In this document: one piece after another, positions 24,081 to 32,826 of the stretch
Position numbering within the stretch: position 1 is the first letter of the stretch
How the letters are laid out: every line of letters begins with the position of its first letter
Source: Nocardia mikamii NBRC 108933
GTDB taxonomy: Bacteria > Actinomycetota > Actinomycetes > Mycobacteriales > Mycobacteriaceae
Length of the DNA stretch: 64,000 bases
NCBI RefSeq assembly: GCF_001613505.1
Contig: NZ_BDCM01000013.1
Location: 124,001 to 188,000, forward strand
Direction of reading: 5' to 3'
The notes under the pieces: model-generated
Databases searched by the model: none
Seen by the model: the letters and a program-made list of their open reading frames with translations, nothing else
Told to the model about the DNA's origin: nothing
Position numbers and translations under genes: made by a program

Positions 24081-24710
24081 CTACAGCGAACCGACCCAGT
24101 TGCGCAGCAACTGCGCACCGGCGTCACCGGACTTCTCCGGGTGGAACTGGGTGGCGCACAGCGGTCCGTTCTCGACGGCGGCGAGGAACGGCCCGCCGTG
24201 TTCGGCCCAGATCAGCTTCGCCGGGGCGATGGTGCCGTTGTCGTCCCATTCCCACTTCTGCGCCGCATAGGAGTGCACGAAGTAGAAGCGCGTCTCGGGA
24301 TCCATCCCGGCGAACAGCACGCTGTCGGCGGGAGCCTGCACGGTATTCCAGCCCATGTGCGGAAGTACCTGCGCCGGAAGCCGTTCCACCGTGCCCGGCC
24401 ACTGCCCGCAGCCCTCGGATTCGACCCCGAACTCGACGCCGCGTTCGAACATGATCTGCATGCCCACGCAGATGCCGAGCACCGGCCGGCCCCCGGCGAG
24501 ACGGGTGCCGATGATCCGCTCCCCGCGCACCTGCGTCAGACCGGCCATACACGCCGCGAAGGCGCCGACACCGGGCACGACCAGACCGTCGGCGTCGAGC
24601 GCGGCCTGCGGATCGGCGGTGACGGTCACCTCCGCGCCGGTGCGGGCCAGCGCGCGCGCCGCGGAATGCAGATTGCCGGAGCCGTAGTCCAGCAGCACAA
24701 CCGATTTCAC
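24081..24710 (-). CDS. hisH: Imidazole glycerol phosphate synthase, glutaminase subunit
   Basis: A 209-residue class I glutamine amidotransferase supplying ammonia to HisF. It has VVLLDYGSGNLHSAARAL, VVPGVGAF (oxyanion region), PVLGICVGMQIMFERG with the nucleophilic Cys in GICVG, and the His-Glu pair in ATQFHPEKSGDAGAQLLRNW. The GTG at 24710 overlaps the hisB stop codon. It is the last gene of hisDCBH. Confidence 0.97.
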   Translation of the reverse strand: MKSVVLLDYGSGNLHSAARALARTGAEVTVTADPQAALDADGLVVPGVGAFAACMAGLTQVRGERIIGTRLAGGRPVLGICVGMQIMFERGVEFGVESEGCGQWPGTVERLPAQVLPHMGWNTVQAPADSVLFAGMDPETRFYFVHSYAAQKWEWDDNGTIAPAKLIWAEHGGPFLAAVENGPLCATQFHPEKSGDAGAQLLRNWVGSL

Positions 24711-25339
24711 AGCGTTCCCTTCGTGGACGGCACACCGGTGACCCGGGGGTCCGGTTCGACGGCGGCGCGCAGAGCCCGTGCGACGGCCTTGAATTCGGCC
24801 TCGGTGATGTGGTGCTGGTCGCGGCCGTACAGCACCCGCACGTGCAGTGCGATGCGGGCGTTGAGAGCGATCGACTCGAAGACGTGCCGGTTCAGCACCG
24901 TGGAATAGGACGCACCGGGACCGGCGCTGGGAATCACGGTGTGCAGCAGCCGCTCCGGCTCGCCGTCGTGAACGCAGTACGGCCGCCCCGACACGTCGAC
25001 GACCGCGTGGGCGAGGGTTTCGTCCATCGGGATGTAGCAGTCGCCGAAGCGGCGGATGCCCTTCTTGTCACCCAGTGCCTCGCCGAGCGCCTGCCCGATC
25101 ACGATGGCGGTGTCCTCCACGGTGTGGTGCGCCTCGATCTCGATATCGCCCTTGGCCTGCACGGTCAGATCGAAGCTGCCGTGCTGGCCGAAGGCGGTGA
25201 GCATGTGGTCGTAGAACGGGACCCCGGTGGAGATGTCGGTCCGGCCGGTGCCGTCGAGATTCAACTCGACCACGATGCTGGATTCGCGGGTGGTGCGTTC
25301 CACCCGGGCGGTTCGATTCATACTCGCTTCCGTACTCAT
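24707..25339 (-). CDS. hisB: Imidazoleglycerol-phosphate dehydratase
   Basis: A 210-residue manganese enzyme, monofunctional (no histidinol-phosphatase domain). The sequence shows TRESSIVVELNLDGTG, GVPFYDHMLTAFGQHGSFDL, EIEAHHTVEDTAIVIGQALGEALGDKKGIRRFG, MDETLAHAVVDVSGRPY and YGRDQHHITEAEFKAVARALR, with the paired His-rich metal motifs EAHHTVED and DQHHITEAE. ATG 25339 overlaps the hisC stop codon (ATGA). Confidence 0.97.
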   Translation of the reverse strand: MSTEASMNRTARVERTTRESSIVVELNLDGTGRTDISTGVPFYDHMLTAFGQHGSFDLTVQAKGDIEIEAHHTVEDTAIVIGQALGEALGDKKGIRRFGDCYIPMDETLAHAVVDVSGRPYCVHDGEPERLLHTVIPSAGPGASYSTVLNRHVFESIALNARIALHVRVLYGRDQHHITEAEFKAVARALRAAVEPDPRVTGVPSTKGTL

Positions 25340-26469
25340 CGGGCGATCACCTCGGTGGCCACCAGCTTCTCGCTCACACGCAGGAACTCGTCGTTCTCGG
25401 CGGCCAGTCCGACGGTGGTGCGCAGATAGCCGGCAATGCCGACGTCGCGGATCAGCACACCCTCGTCCAGATAACGCTGCCAGGTGCGCGGAGCGTCGGC
25501 GAAGTAGCCGAACAACAGGAAGTTCGCGTCCGAGGTGACCACCTCGAAACCCATCCCCCGCAATGCCGTGGCTACTCGTTCCCGCTGCGCGGCGAGTTCG
25601 GCGACACTGGCGAGAGTTTCGTCGGCGTGGCGCAGCGCGGCGCGGGCGGCGGCCTGAGTGACCACCGACAGGTGGTATGGCAGCCGTACCAGCAGCATCG
25701 CCTCGATCACCGCGGGCGCGGCGACCAGATAGCCGAGCCGCCCGCCGGCGAAGGCGAAGGCCTTGCTCATGGTGCGGCTGACCACCAGCTTCGCCGGATA
25801 TCGGTCGATGAGCCCGAGTGCGCTGGGCGCGGCGGAGAACTCACCGTACGCCTCGTCGACCACCACGATGCCCGGCGCCGCCGCGAGCAGCCGCTCCAGA
25901 TCGGCGAGGGCGATCGAATGCCCGGTCGGATTGTTCGGGCTGGTCACGAACACCACATCGGGGCGGCGGTCGGCGATCACCGCGGCCGCGTAGTCGATGT
26001 CGAGGGAGAAATCGCTGTTGCGCTTGGCCTCGATCCATTCGGTGTCGATGCCCTCGGAGATGATCGGGTGCATCGAATACGAGGGCACGAAGCCGAGGGC
26101 GCTGCGGCCGGGCCCGCCGAAGGCCTGCAGCAGTTGCTGCAGAATCTCGTTGGATCCGTTGGCCGCCCACACGTTCGCGGTCTGCACGGTGACGCCGGTC
26201 TGGCGGCTCAGGTACGCGGCCAGGTCGGTGCGCAGCGCCACCGCGTCCCGGTCGGGATAACGGTGCAGGTCGGCGGCGGCGGCGCGAATGGATTCGGCCA
26301 CGTCGTCGATCAGCGCCCGGCTCGGCGGATGCGGATTCTCGTTGGTGTTCAATTGCACCGGCACCGCCAATTGCGGTGCGCCGTACGGGCTCTTACCACG
26401 CAGGTTCTCGCGCAGCGGCAGATCGTCGAGGGTCGCCGCGGCGCCCGGGATATCGGCGGTCGCGGTCAT
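25336..26469 (-). CDS. hisC: Histidinol-phosphate aminotransferase
   Basis: A 377-residue class I/II PLP aminotransferase. It shows LPLRENLRGKSPYGAPQLAVPVQLNTNENPHPP, YPDRDAVALRTDLAAYLSRQTGV, WAANGSNEILQQLLQAFGG, FVTSPNNPTGHSI, VVDEAYGEFS and the Schiff-base Lys in SRTMSKAFAFAGGRLGY. The frame is open far upstream (to 27231), but that part is antisense-like; ATG 26469 overlaps the hisD stop codon (ATGA). Confidence 0.97.
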   Translation of the reverse strand: MTATADIPGAAATLDDLPLRENLRGKSPYGAPQLAVPVQLNTNENPHPPSRALIDDVAESIRAAAADLHRYPDRDAVALRTDLAAYLSRQTGVTVQTANVWAANGSNEILQQLLQAFGGPGRSALGFVPSYSMHPIISEGIDTEWIEAKRNSDFSLDIDYAAAVIADRRPDVVFVTSPNNPTGHSIALADLERLLAAAPGIVVVDEAYGEFSAAPSALGLIDRYPAKLVVSRTMSKAFAFAGGRLGYLVAAPAVIEAMLLVRLPYHLSVVTQAAARAALRHADETLASVAELAAQRERVATALRGMGFEVVTSDANFLLFGYFADAPRTWQRYLDEGVLIRDVGIAGYLRTTVGLAAENDEFLRVSEKLVATEVIAR

Positions 26470-27803
26470 GACAGGGCCTCGAAACGCACCTGCACGGCCT
26501 GGCCGTGCGCCGGCAGATCCTCGGCATTGGCCAGGGAAACGACATGGCCGGCAACGTCTTTCAGCGCGGCTTCGCTGTATTCGACGACGTGGATGCCGCG
26601 CAGGAACGTCTGCACGCTCAGCCCCGAGGAGTGGCGGGCGCATCCGGCGGTGGGCAGGACGTGATTCGATCCGGCGCAGTAGTCGCCGAGGCTCACCGGC
26701 GACCACGCGCCGACGAACACCGCACCCGCGCTGCGGACCCGCCCGGCGACCGCGGCCGCGTCGGCGGTCTGGATCTCGAGGTGTTCGGCGGCGTAGGCGT
26801 TGACCACTCGCAGGCCCTGCTCGATATCGTCGACGAGCACGACACCGGACTGCTTGCCGGACAACGCCTCCGACACCCGCTGCCGGTGCTTGACCACCTC
26901 GAGCTGGGTCGTGACCGCGGCGTCGACCGCATCGGCCAGCGCCACACTGTCGGTGACCAGCACACTCGCGGCGAGCACATCGTGTTCGGCCTGTGAGATC
27001 AGGTCGGCGGCCACGTGCGCCGGATCGGCGGTGGCGTCGGCGAGGATCGCGATCTCGGTGGGACCGGCCTCGGCGTCGATGCCGACCAGGCCGCGGCACA
27101 GCCGCTTGGCGGCGGTGACGTAGATGTTGCCCGGACCGGTGATCATGTCGACGGGGGCGAGCTGTGCGCCGTCGGTGTCGGTGCCGCCGTAGGACAGCAA
27201 TGCGACCGCCTGAGCGCCGCCGACCGCCCACACCTCCTCGACGCCGAGCAGTGTCGCCGCGGCGAGAATCGTCGGATGCGGCAGCCCGCCGAACTGGGCC
27301 TGCGGCGGCGAGGCCACCACCAGCGAGTCCACGCCCGCGGCCTGCGCGGGGACGACGTTCATGACGACACTGGACGGGTAGACGGCATTGCCGCCGGGTA
27401 CGTAGAGTCCGACCCGCTCGACCGGCACCCAGCGTTCGGTGACGGTGCCGCCGGGCACGACCTCGGTGGTGGTGTCGGTACGGCGCTGATCGGCGTGCAC
27501 CTTGCGGGTGCGTTCGATGGCCACCTCGAGCGCCGCGCGCACGGCGGGCGCCAGCTCGGCGAGGGCCTTGTCGAGTTCGGCGGCCGGAACGCGCACGCTC
27601 GCCGGGGTGACGCCGTCGAACTTCGCGCTGAACTCCTGCGCGGCCTCGACACCGCGATCACGGATCGCCTCCACCACCGGCCGCACATGATGCAGCACCG
27701 AGTCCACATCCACTCCCCCGCGCGGCAGCGCCGCGCGCAGTTCGGCAGCGGAGGGCGTACGTCCGCGCAGATCCACGCGGGCGAGCTCGATGCGGCTAGT
27801 CAT
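26466..27803 (-). CDS. hisD: Histidinol dehydrogenase
   Basis: A 445-residue zinc- and NAD-dependent enzyme for the last two oxidations of histidine synthesis. Diagnostic parts are VERVGLYVPGGNAVYPSSVVMNVVPAQAAGV, GGAQAVALLSYGG, MITGPGNIYVTAAKRLCRGLVGIDAEAGPTEIAILAD, LISQAEHDVLAASVLVT, NAYAAEHLEIQT and GDYCAGSNHVLPTAGCARHSSGLSVQTFL. ATG 27803 has AAGGA about 13 nt upstream; the frame reaches 27851. It is the first gene of hisDCBH. Confidence 0.97.
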   Translation of the reverse strand: MTSRIELARVDLRGRTPSAAELRAALPRGGVDVDSVLHHVRPVVEAIRDRGVEAAQEFSAKFDGVTPASVRVPAAELDKALAELAPAVRAALEVAIERTRKVHADQRRTDTTTEVVPGGTVTERWVPVERVGLYVPGGNAVYPSSVVMNVVPAQAAGVDSLVVASPPQAQFGGLPHPTILAAATLLGVEEVWAVGGAQAVALLSYGGTDTDGAQLAPVDMITGPGNIYVTAAKRLCRGLVGIDAEAGPTEIAILADATADPAHVAADLISQAEHDVLAASVLVTDSVALADAVDAAVTTQLEVVKHRQRVSEALSGKQSGVVLVDDIEQGLRVVNAYAAEHLEIQTADAAAVAGRVRSAGAVFVGAWSPVSLGDYCAGSNHVLPTAGCARHSSGLSVQTFLRGIHVVEYSEAALKDVAGHVVSLANAEDLPAHGQAVQVRFEALS

Positions 27804-27966
27804 AGCGGTGTGAAATCCTTGTCTGTCCGGCCGGTCTGTGCTGGTCATCACATCGAAGCGAATGCTCCGGACCGCCTACCAGCCTATCGGGTCGGCGCCA
27901 GTCGATATCCGCCGCCCGAGCCGGACGCGGCGCCACGCTCCCGCCTCCGCCTCGGGCCGCGACGGC

Positions 27967-28254
27967 TCATTCCGGCACCAGGCGATACAGCGTCATCGGC
28001 TCGGCCAGGATCCGATCCAGGACCTCGGCGATATGGCGGAAGTGCGGGGTCGCGAAATGGGTCTCGAGAGCGTCCGGACCGAGCCAGCGCTCCACCACCG
28101 CCATGCGGGCCGCATCGTTGGGGTCGGCGTAGGGGCGGTAGTCGAGGCATCCGGGTTCGGCGAGCGACGGTTCGATCATCGCCTCCAGGGCGGTGCGCAG
28201 CCGATCCTCCTGGCCGGCGCGGGCGTGCAGTTCGGCGACGACGTGCAGGACCAC
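27967..28254 (-). CDS. Antibiotic biosynthesis monooxygenase (ABM) domain protein
   Basis: A 95-residue single-domain protein: VVLHVVAELHARAGQEDRLRTALEAMIEPSLAEPGCLDYRPY, then VVERWLGPDALETHFATPHFRHIAEVL and EPMTLYRLV. This is the dimeric ferredoxin-like ABM fold (quinol monooxygenase YgiN type), often involved in oxidation of aromatic or quinone compounds. The start GTG 28254 follows AAGGAG at 6 nt, and it lies 29 bases after the aldo/keto reductase gene on the same strand, so the two form an operon. The gene is shorter than the open frame that encloses it. Confidence 0.85.
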   Translation of the reverse strand: MVLHVVAELHARAGQEDRLRTALEAMIEPSLAEPGCLDYRPYADPNDAARMAVVERWLGPDALETHFATPHFRHIAEVLDRILAEPMTLYRLVPE

Positions 28255-28283
28255 GGTGTTCTCCTTCGATCGTTCGGACGGAT

Positions 28284-29318
28284 TCACGGGCGGACCGGAC
28301 CGGTACCGGCCCCGGTGGCGATGAGTGCGGCGGTGATCTCGGCCCGGTCGGCGGCGGTGAGCACCAGTTCGCGAGCACCCGCCCAGCCGTCGATCTGCGC
28401 CGGGGTGCGGGCGCCGACGATCGCCCCGGTGATGCCGGGCCAGCCCGTCACCCAGGCCAGCGCCACCTCCGCCACCCCGGCGCCGTGCCGGGCGGCGATC
28501 GGGCGCAGGGCATCGACGAAGGCGAGATTGACCGGCAGGTCGGTGGTGAACTCGGCGTAGCCGCGGCGCCAGTCGTCGGCGGCGAGGACCCGGCCGGCGG
28601 TGAACGCACCGGTGAGCAGTCCGGACTGCAGCGGCGAATAGGCGATCACACCGGTGTCGTGCGCGGCCGCCCACGCGATCTCCGGCGCCGCGGCGCGGTT
28701 GAGCGCCGAGAACGGTGGCTGGATCGCGTCGACGTGTGCGATGGACTCGGCGATATCCAAGTGCCGCACATCGTGATTGGACAGGCCGATGGCACGCACC
28801 TTGCCCTCCTTGCGCAGGTCCGCCATCACCTGCCAGTACTCCTCGAGCGGTGTGGCGTCGCCGGTCGGCTCGCCCGCGGCCCCGTAGACGAAACGGGCGC
28901 CGGTATCGGGCCAGTGCACCTGGTACAGATCGATGTGGTCGGTGCCGAGGCGGCGCAGCGAATTCTCCAGTTCGCGGCGGACCGACTCCGGTCGCATCAC
29001 CCGCAGCGGCGGGCCGTTCGGATCGTCGCCGTCTTCCCAGATCAGACCGGCCTTCGTGAAGATGTACGGGCGATCCCGCTCCGGGATGCCGGCCAGGGCG
29101 CGGCCGACGAGTTCCTCGGCATGACCGAGCCCGTAGGCGGCCGCGGTGTCGATCCAGTTGAGTCCGGCTCCGACGGCGTGCCGGATCGCGGCTACCGAAT
29201 CGGTGTCGTCGGTGCTGCCCCACGAATACTGCCAGCCGGGGCCGGAGATCACCCAGGTGCCCAAACCCAAGGGGGTGATGTCCATTCCGGTGCTGCCGAA
29301 GCGGCCGGTGGTACTCAT
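28284..29318 (-). CDS. Aldo/keto reductase
   Basis: A 344-residue NADPH-dependent oxidoreductase barrel. It begins GRFGSTGMDITPLGLGTWVISG. The catalytic tetrad is seen as Asp and Tyr in WIDTAAAYGLGHAEELVG, Lys in IFTKAGLIW and His in IDLYQVHWPD. VRAIGLSNHD, IQPPFSALNR, VIAYSPLQSGLLTG and the C-terminal cofactor segment ITGAIVGARTPAQIDGW follow. The substrate is unknown. ATG 29318 follows AAGGAGA. The divergent XRE regulator at 29461 probably controls it, together with the ABM gene downstream. Confidence 0.93.
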   Translation of the reverse strand: MSTTGRFGSTGMDITPLGLGTWVISGPGWQYSWGSTDDTDSVAAIRHAVGAGLNWIDTAAAYGLGHAEELVGRALAGIPERDRPYIFTKAGLIWEDGDDPNGPPLRVMRPESVRRELENSLRRLGTDHIDLYQVHWPDTGARFVYGAAGEPTGDATPLEEYWQVMADLRKEGKVRAIGLSNHDVRHLDIAESIAHVDAIQPPFSALNRAAAPEIAWAAAHDTGVIAYSPLQSGLLTGAFTAGRVLAADDWRRGYAEFTTDLPVNLAFVDALRPIAARHGAGVAEVALAWVTGWPGITGAIVGARTPAQIDGWAGARELVLTAADRAEITAALIATGAGTGPVRP

Positions 29319-29371
29319 CGATGCGTCTCCTTCGCTCGCGCCGCCCCGGTGGCGGCGCCGCTGTCGAGAGT

Positions 29372-29388
29372 CGTCGTCGGCGACGACG
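29372..29388. promoter_or_regulatory. Palindrome between the aldo/keto reductase and XRE genes
   Basis: CGTCGTC-GGC-GACGACG is a perfect 7-3-7 inverted repeat in the 142-bp divergent gap. It could be an operator for the XRE protein. Its simple CGT/GAC composition makes chance more likely than for other palindromes in this window. Confidence 0.25.
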
Positions 29389-29460
29389 GCTACCAGTGCG
29401 TGCCGAGCCTGGGCATCCCGTGACCAGGTTCGGTGGCGCCGGACGCGCGATACTGACCGC

Positions 29461-30312
29461 ATGAGCCTGGATCGACGCGCCGAACTCGGGGAATTCCTGC
29501 GATCGCGCCGCGCCCGTCTGCGTCCGCAGGAGGTGGGCCTGGCCGAGCACGGCACCCGCCGCCGGGTGCCGGGACTGCGCCGCGAAGAACTGGCGCTGCT
29601 GGCCGGAGTGAGCGTGGATCACTATGTGCGCCTGGAACAGGGCCGCACCCTGCACTTTTCGGAATCTGTGCTGGACGCGGTGGCGCGGGCGTTGCGGCTC
29701 GACCCGCTCGAACGCGACCACCTGTACCGGCTGGCACGACCCTGGTCCGGTACCGAACCCGTTGCCGCGCAGCAGGTACGGCCCGGTCTGCGCCGACTGC
29801 TCGACACCGCCGACGTGCCCGCCTACATCGTCGGCCGCGGGACCGACGTGCTGGCGTGGAACCGCACGGCCGCCGCGCTGATCACCGACTTCGGCGCGTT
29901 GCCGCCCGGGGAGCGCAATCTGGCGCGGCTGGTGTTCTTCGACGAAGGTATGCGCGACCTGTACGAGGACTGGCCCGGCAAGGCCGCCGACGTCGTCGCC
30001 TATCTACGGCTGGACGCGGCCCGCAATCCCGGCGACGACCGCATCGCGGCGCTGATCGACGAACTGCGGCGGCGTGATTCGGATTTCGAGCGGCTGTGGT
30101 CGCGCCACGCGCTGAAGGACAAGACCCACGGCCGCTACGTCTACCGGCATCCGGTGGTGGGGCGACTCGACCTCGGCTTCGAGACGCTGCGCCTGCCCGA
30201 CGACCCGGACCAGGCGTTGATCGCCCATACGGTGGAAGCGAATTCGCCGAGTGCGACCGCCCTGCGACTGCTCACCGACTGGGCCGCCGACGCTGAATCC
30301 GCCCCGCGCTGA
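29461..30312 (+). CDS. XRE-family regulator with MmyB-like ligand domain
   Basis: A 283-residue regulator. The N-terminal helix-turn-helix (about residues 8-75) is FLRSRRARLRPQEVGL...RRVPGLRREELALLAGVSVDHYVRLEQGRT...VLDAVARALRLDPLERDHLYRLA. The C-terminal domain (about 100-270) with YIVGRGTDVLAWNRTAAAL and FERLWSRHALKDKTHGRYVYRHPVVGRLDL matches the MmyB ligand-binding domain, which in the family binds a fatty acid-like ligand. ATG 29461 is preceded by GATACT-N6, consistent with a leaderless start. It is divergent from the aldo/keto reductase operon and probably regulates it. The operator and the ligand are unknown. Confidence 0.9.
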   Translation: MSLDRRAELGEFLRSRRARLRPQEVGLAEHGTRRRVPGLRREELALLAGVSVDHYVRLEQGRTLHFSESVLDAVARALRLDPLERDHLYRLARPWSGTEPVAAQQVRPGLRRLLDTADVPAYIVGRGTDVLAWNRTAAALITDFGALPPGERNLARLVFFDEGMRDLYEDWPGKAADVVAYLRLDAARNPGDDRIAALIDELRRRDSDFERLWSRHALKDKTHGRYVYRHPVVGRLDLGFETLRLPDDPDQALIAHTVEANSPSATALRLLTDWAADAESAPR

Positions 30313-30319
30313 GGGCGTT

Positions 30320-30925
30320 TCAGACCCGGTGGCGCTGCCGCAGAGTCGCCACCCCGGCACCGGTGAGCTCGTCCAGCACGACCGGGCGGCCCACCACGGC
30401 CAGCGCGAGCGCCTCACCCGGGCCGCGCACCTCCGGTCCGGTCCCCGACGACCACTCCATATCGGTGGCGACGAACCGCAGTCCGCGGGTGTATTTTCCG
30501 GGTGTCGCGAAGGGGTCGGGATGCTCGAGGACCGCGATCACGCGAGCCGCGGGAATGGTGCGGGGCCGGCCGAGAGGCCGGCGGATGTCCTGCTGATGGA
30601 CCAGGATGTCGGCCAGCCCGATTCTCGGCAGCAGGCGGGTGATGCGCCGGCCACAGTGCTCGAAGCGGTCCAGCAGGTGGGCGGTCGTCAGCTCCCGCGT
30701 GCGGTCGACGAGGTCGCCGTTGATGCGATCGGTATTCATCCGCCGGCGCAGCGCGAACCGGGCATATCCCAGCGGGGTGATCTCGTCGTAGAGCAGGTGG
30801 CTCACCACATCGCGCACCCGCCATCCGGCGCACAACGACGGCGCCTCCCACTCGTCGTCACTCAGATCACGCAGCAGCGAAATCAGTTCCGCCCGTTCGT
30901 CGGCCAGCAGCTCCGCGGTGTGCAC
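30320..30925 (-). CDS. Maleylpyruvate isomerase-family (mycothiol-dependent, DinB-like) protein
   Basis: A 201-residue protein beginning VHTAELLADERAELISLLRDLSDDEWEAPSLCAGWRVRDVVSHLLYDEI, the signature of the mycothiol-dependent maleylpyruvate isomerase/TIGR03083-like four-helix bundle. A metal-site segment HQQDIRRPLGRPRTIP occurs near residue 115-130. The C-terminal part (FVATDMEWSSGTGPEVRGPGEALALAVVGRP) resembles the SCP2-like extension of the family. Substrate unknown; these proteins use mycothiol, typical of actinobacteria. GTG 30925 follows TACTCT-N6 with no ribosome binding site. It is convergent with the XRE gene. Confidence 0.85.
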   Translation of the reverse strand: MHTAELLADERAELISLLRDLSDDEWEAPSLCAGWRVRDVVSHLLYDEITPLGYARFALRRRMNTDRINGDLVDRTRELTTAHLLDRFEHCGRRITRLLPRIGLADILVHQQDIRRPLGRPRTIPAARVIAVLEHPDPFATPGKYTRGLRFVATDMEWSSGTGPEVRGPGEALALAVVGRPVVLDELTGAGVATLRQRHRV

Positions 30926-30931
30926 AGCGCG

Positions 30932-30937
30932 AGAGTA
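30932..30937 (-). promoter_or_regulatory. Leaderless -10 element of the 30925 gene
   Basis: TACTCT is followed by CGCGCT (6 nt) and the GTG at 30925. Confidence 0.5.
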
Positions 30938-31026
30938 CCGGCGCGGCACCGGGCCACGACACATACCCGGGACGGATTGTCACATCCACCCCCGGGCGGA
31001 GACCGTACGTGCCGCTACCGCGCGGC

Positions 31027-32592
31027 TCAGTGCGTATCGCTGTCGATGAGCAGACGCCCGCTGCTGCCCACCACGACGCGCAGTTCGATCGACTTGGACT
31101 GACCGCCGTAGGTGATGCTGGCGACCGACATATCCACCGAGCCATCGGAATTGGCGCTGCTGCCGCCACCCCGCGCGCCCTCGATGGTGTTGTACGCGGT
31201 GATCTGGTTCTGCTTCCAGTAGGTCGCGAACGCCTGCTGGCTGCCGTACACCTGCTGCGCCGCGGGAGTGAGCAGATTCCATGCGGTGCCGGTGTTCTGG
31301 TCGACGAGTGCGTCGTAGAAGTTCTGGATGACACCGGCCGCCGAACCGACATCCGTCTTACCGGCGCTCTTGGTCTGTCCCACGGCCGCGACGCTCTGCG
31401 ACGAGGTACCCGACTGCGCGGTGGCGGTCGCCGACGGCGAATTCGCCTGCGAACCGGGCGATTCGGTTTTGGCGCCGCCGAACATCAGATACAGCGCCGC
31501 GGCGACGATCACCAGACCGGCGGCGAAACCACCGGCGAACACCCACGGTTTCGCGTTGCGGGTGGGTGCCGGCTCGGCGGCGGGCACCGGATTGGAGCGG
31601 GTGGGATGCGCGCCGGCCGCGGCGGCCCGCACCGGCTGCATCTCCGGTTCGGACAGTACCGCCGCGGTGGCCATCATCTCCGCGGTGGAGATATCCGCCT
31701 GTGCCGCACGGCGATCCAGGGTGCGCGTGGCCTGGCGGCGAGCGCCCCCGCGGTGAGTCGCCAGCATCCGGGTCGATTCGGCGTCGGCGGCCTGATCCGC
31801 GAAATCGGCCAGCTGATCGCGCACGTCGGTCATGCCCGGCCGGTCCTCCGGCTCGAAGCTGAGCAGATCCAGCAGCAGGTCGGTGAGCGGGCCGGCGTTG
31901 CGCGGCTGACTCAGCTGACCGTTGGCCGCGGCGTACAGCAGCGCCAGCGGATTCGGATTGGTGCCGTAGGGCGGCTCACCCTCGAGGGCATGGAAAAGCG
32001 TTGCGCCCAGGGCGAATACGTCGGCGGCCGGGCTGGGTTCCGCGCCGCGGGCGACCTCGGGAGCCAGATAGGCGGCGGTGCCGGAGATCAGGCCGGTGGC
32101 GGTGAGGGTGACATCGCCCTTGGCCTTGGAGATACCGAAGTCGGTGATCTTCACGGTGCCGTTGTCGCCGAGCAATACGTTGCCGGGCTTGATATCTCGG
32201 TGCACGATGCCCGCGCGATGGGCGGCCACCAGCGCCGAGGCGATCTGTTCACCGATGCGCGCCACCTGCGGCAGCGGCAACGTCCCCTGCGAGGACAGCA
32301 CCACGGCCAGGCTCTGCGACGGCAGATACTCCATGATCAGGCAGGGATCGCCCTCGTGGTCGGTGATGTCGAAGACCACGATCGCATTGGGGTGCTGGAA
32401 GCGTGCCGCGTTGCGGGCCTCCCGAGACGCGCGCTGACGCACGATCTCTTTCTCACCCGGCGGCAGACTGGGCTGGGTGAGGATCTGCTTGATCGCGACC
32501 GACCGTTCGAGTCGTTCGTCGACGGCACGCCAGACGACGCCTGTGCCGCCGCTACCAATCCGCTCGACCAGGCGGTAATGCCCTGCGATCAC
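31027..32592 (-). CDS. Receptor-type Ser/Thr protein kinase with extracytoplasmic NTF2-like domain
   Basis: A 521-residue membrane kinase. The kinase domain (about 5-265) has the glycine loop GSGGTG (13-18), Lys35, catalytic HRDIKPGNVL with Asp133, DFG at 151-153 and APE. A Thr-rich activation loop (GDVTLTATGLISGT) suggests autophosphorylation. A basic linker of about 80 residues leads to one membrane helix (about 350-372, VFAGGFAAGLVIVAAALYLMF). A Ser/Thr-rich spacer and an external domain follow (VIQNFYDALVDQNTGTAWNLLTPAAQQVYGSQQAFATYW... RLLIDSDTH) of NTF2/SnoaL type. GTG 32592 is the only reasonable start. It lies downstream of a penicillin-binding lipoprotein on the same strand, which suggests a cell-wall role. 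Confidence 0.94.
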   Translation of the reverse strand: MIAGHYRLVERIGSGGTGVVWRAVDERLERSVAIKQILTQPSLPPGEKEIVRQRASREARNAARFQHPNAIVVFDITDHEGDPCLIMEYLPSQSLAVVLSSQGTLPLPQVARIGEQIASALVAAHRAGIVHRDIKPGNVLLGDNGTVKITDFGISKAKGDVTLTATGLISGTAAYLAPEVARGAEPSPAADVFALGATLFHALEGEPPYGTNPNPLALLYAAANGQLSQPRNAGPLTDLLLDLLSFEPEDRPGMTDVRDQLADFADQAADAESTRMLATHRGGARRQATRTLDRRAAQADISTAEMMATAAVLSEPEMQPVRAAAAGAHPTRSNPVPAAEPAPTRNAKPWVFAGGFAAGLVIVAAALYLMFGGAKTESPGSQANSPSATATAQSGTSSQSVAAVGQTKSAGKTDVGSAAGVIQNFYDALVDQNTGTAWNLLTPAAQQVYGSQQAFATYWKQNQITAYNTIEGARGGGSSANSDGSVDMSVASITYGGQSKSIELRVVVGSSGRLLIDSDTH

Positions 32593-32646
32593 TTGGCCGG
32601 TTTCGATGGCACTACTCCGAGTTTCTCCGCGATCCGTGACTTACCG

Positions 32647-32688
32647 CGCGCGGGGTCATGTCCCGCGCGTGTTTCCCGGACGAGTGTA
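32647..32688 (-). promoter_or_regulatory. Candidate promoter and hairpin upstream of the Ser/Thr kinase
   Basis: TACACT (minus strand, 32688-32683) is a good -10 element, giving a leader of about 85 nt. At the beginning of that leader CGCGCGGG (32669-32662) and its complement (32654-32647) form a perfect 8-bp stem with a 7-nt loop. No U-run follows, so a terminator for the upstream gene is less likely than a 5'-end structure. Confidence 0.35.
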
Positions 32689-32826
32689 GCGGGCGTGACG
32701 CGCCGCTTTGACGCCGGAGCGAGATCTGCGCGGAATATGCGTGACCACCATGCGATGCGGTCGAGATCACTTCGCTATACACCGAGAGTATGTGTGACGA
32801 AGTTCACTCGGTTGCGTGGCGCGCTA

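Noticed and set aside
27015..29423. 802-codon plus-strand open frame
   Set aside because: Antisense to hisD, the ABM gene and the aldo/keto reductase gene; typical shadow composition.
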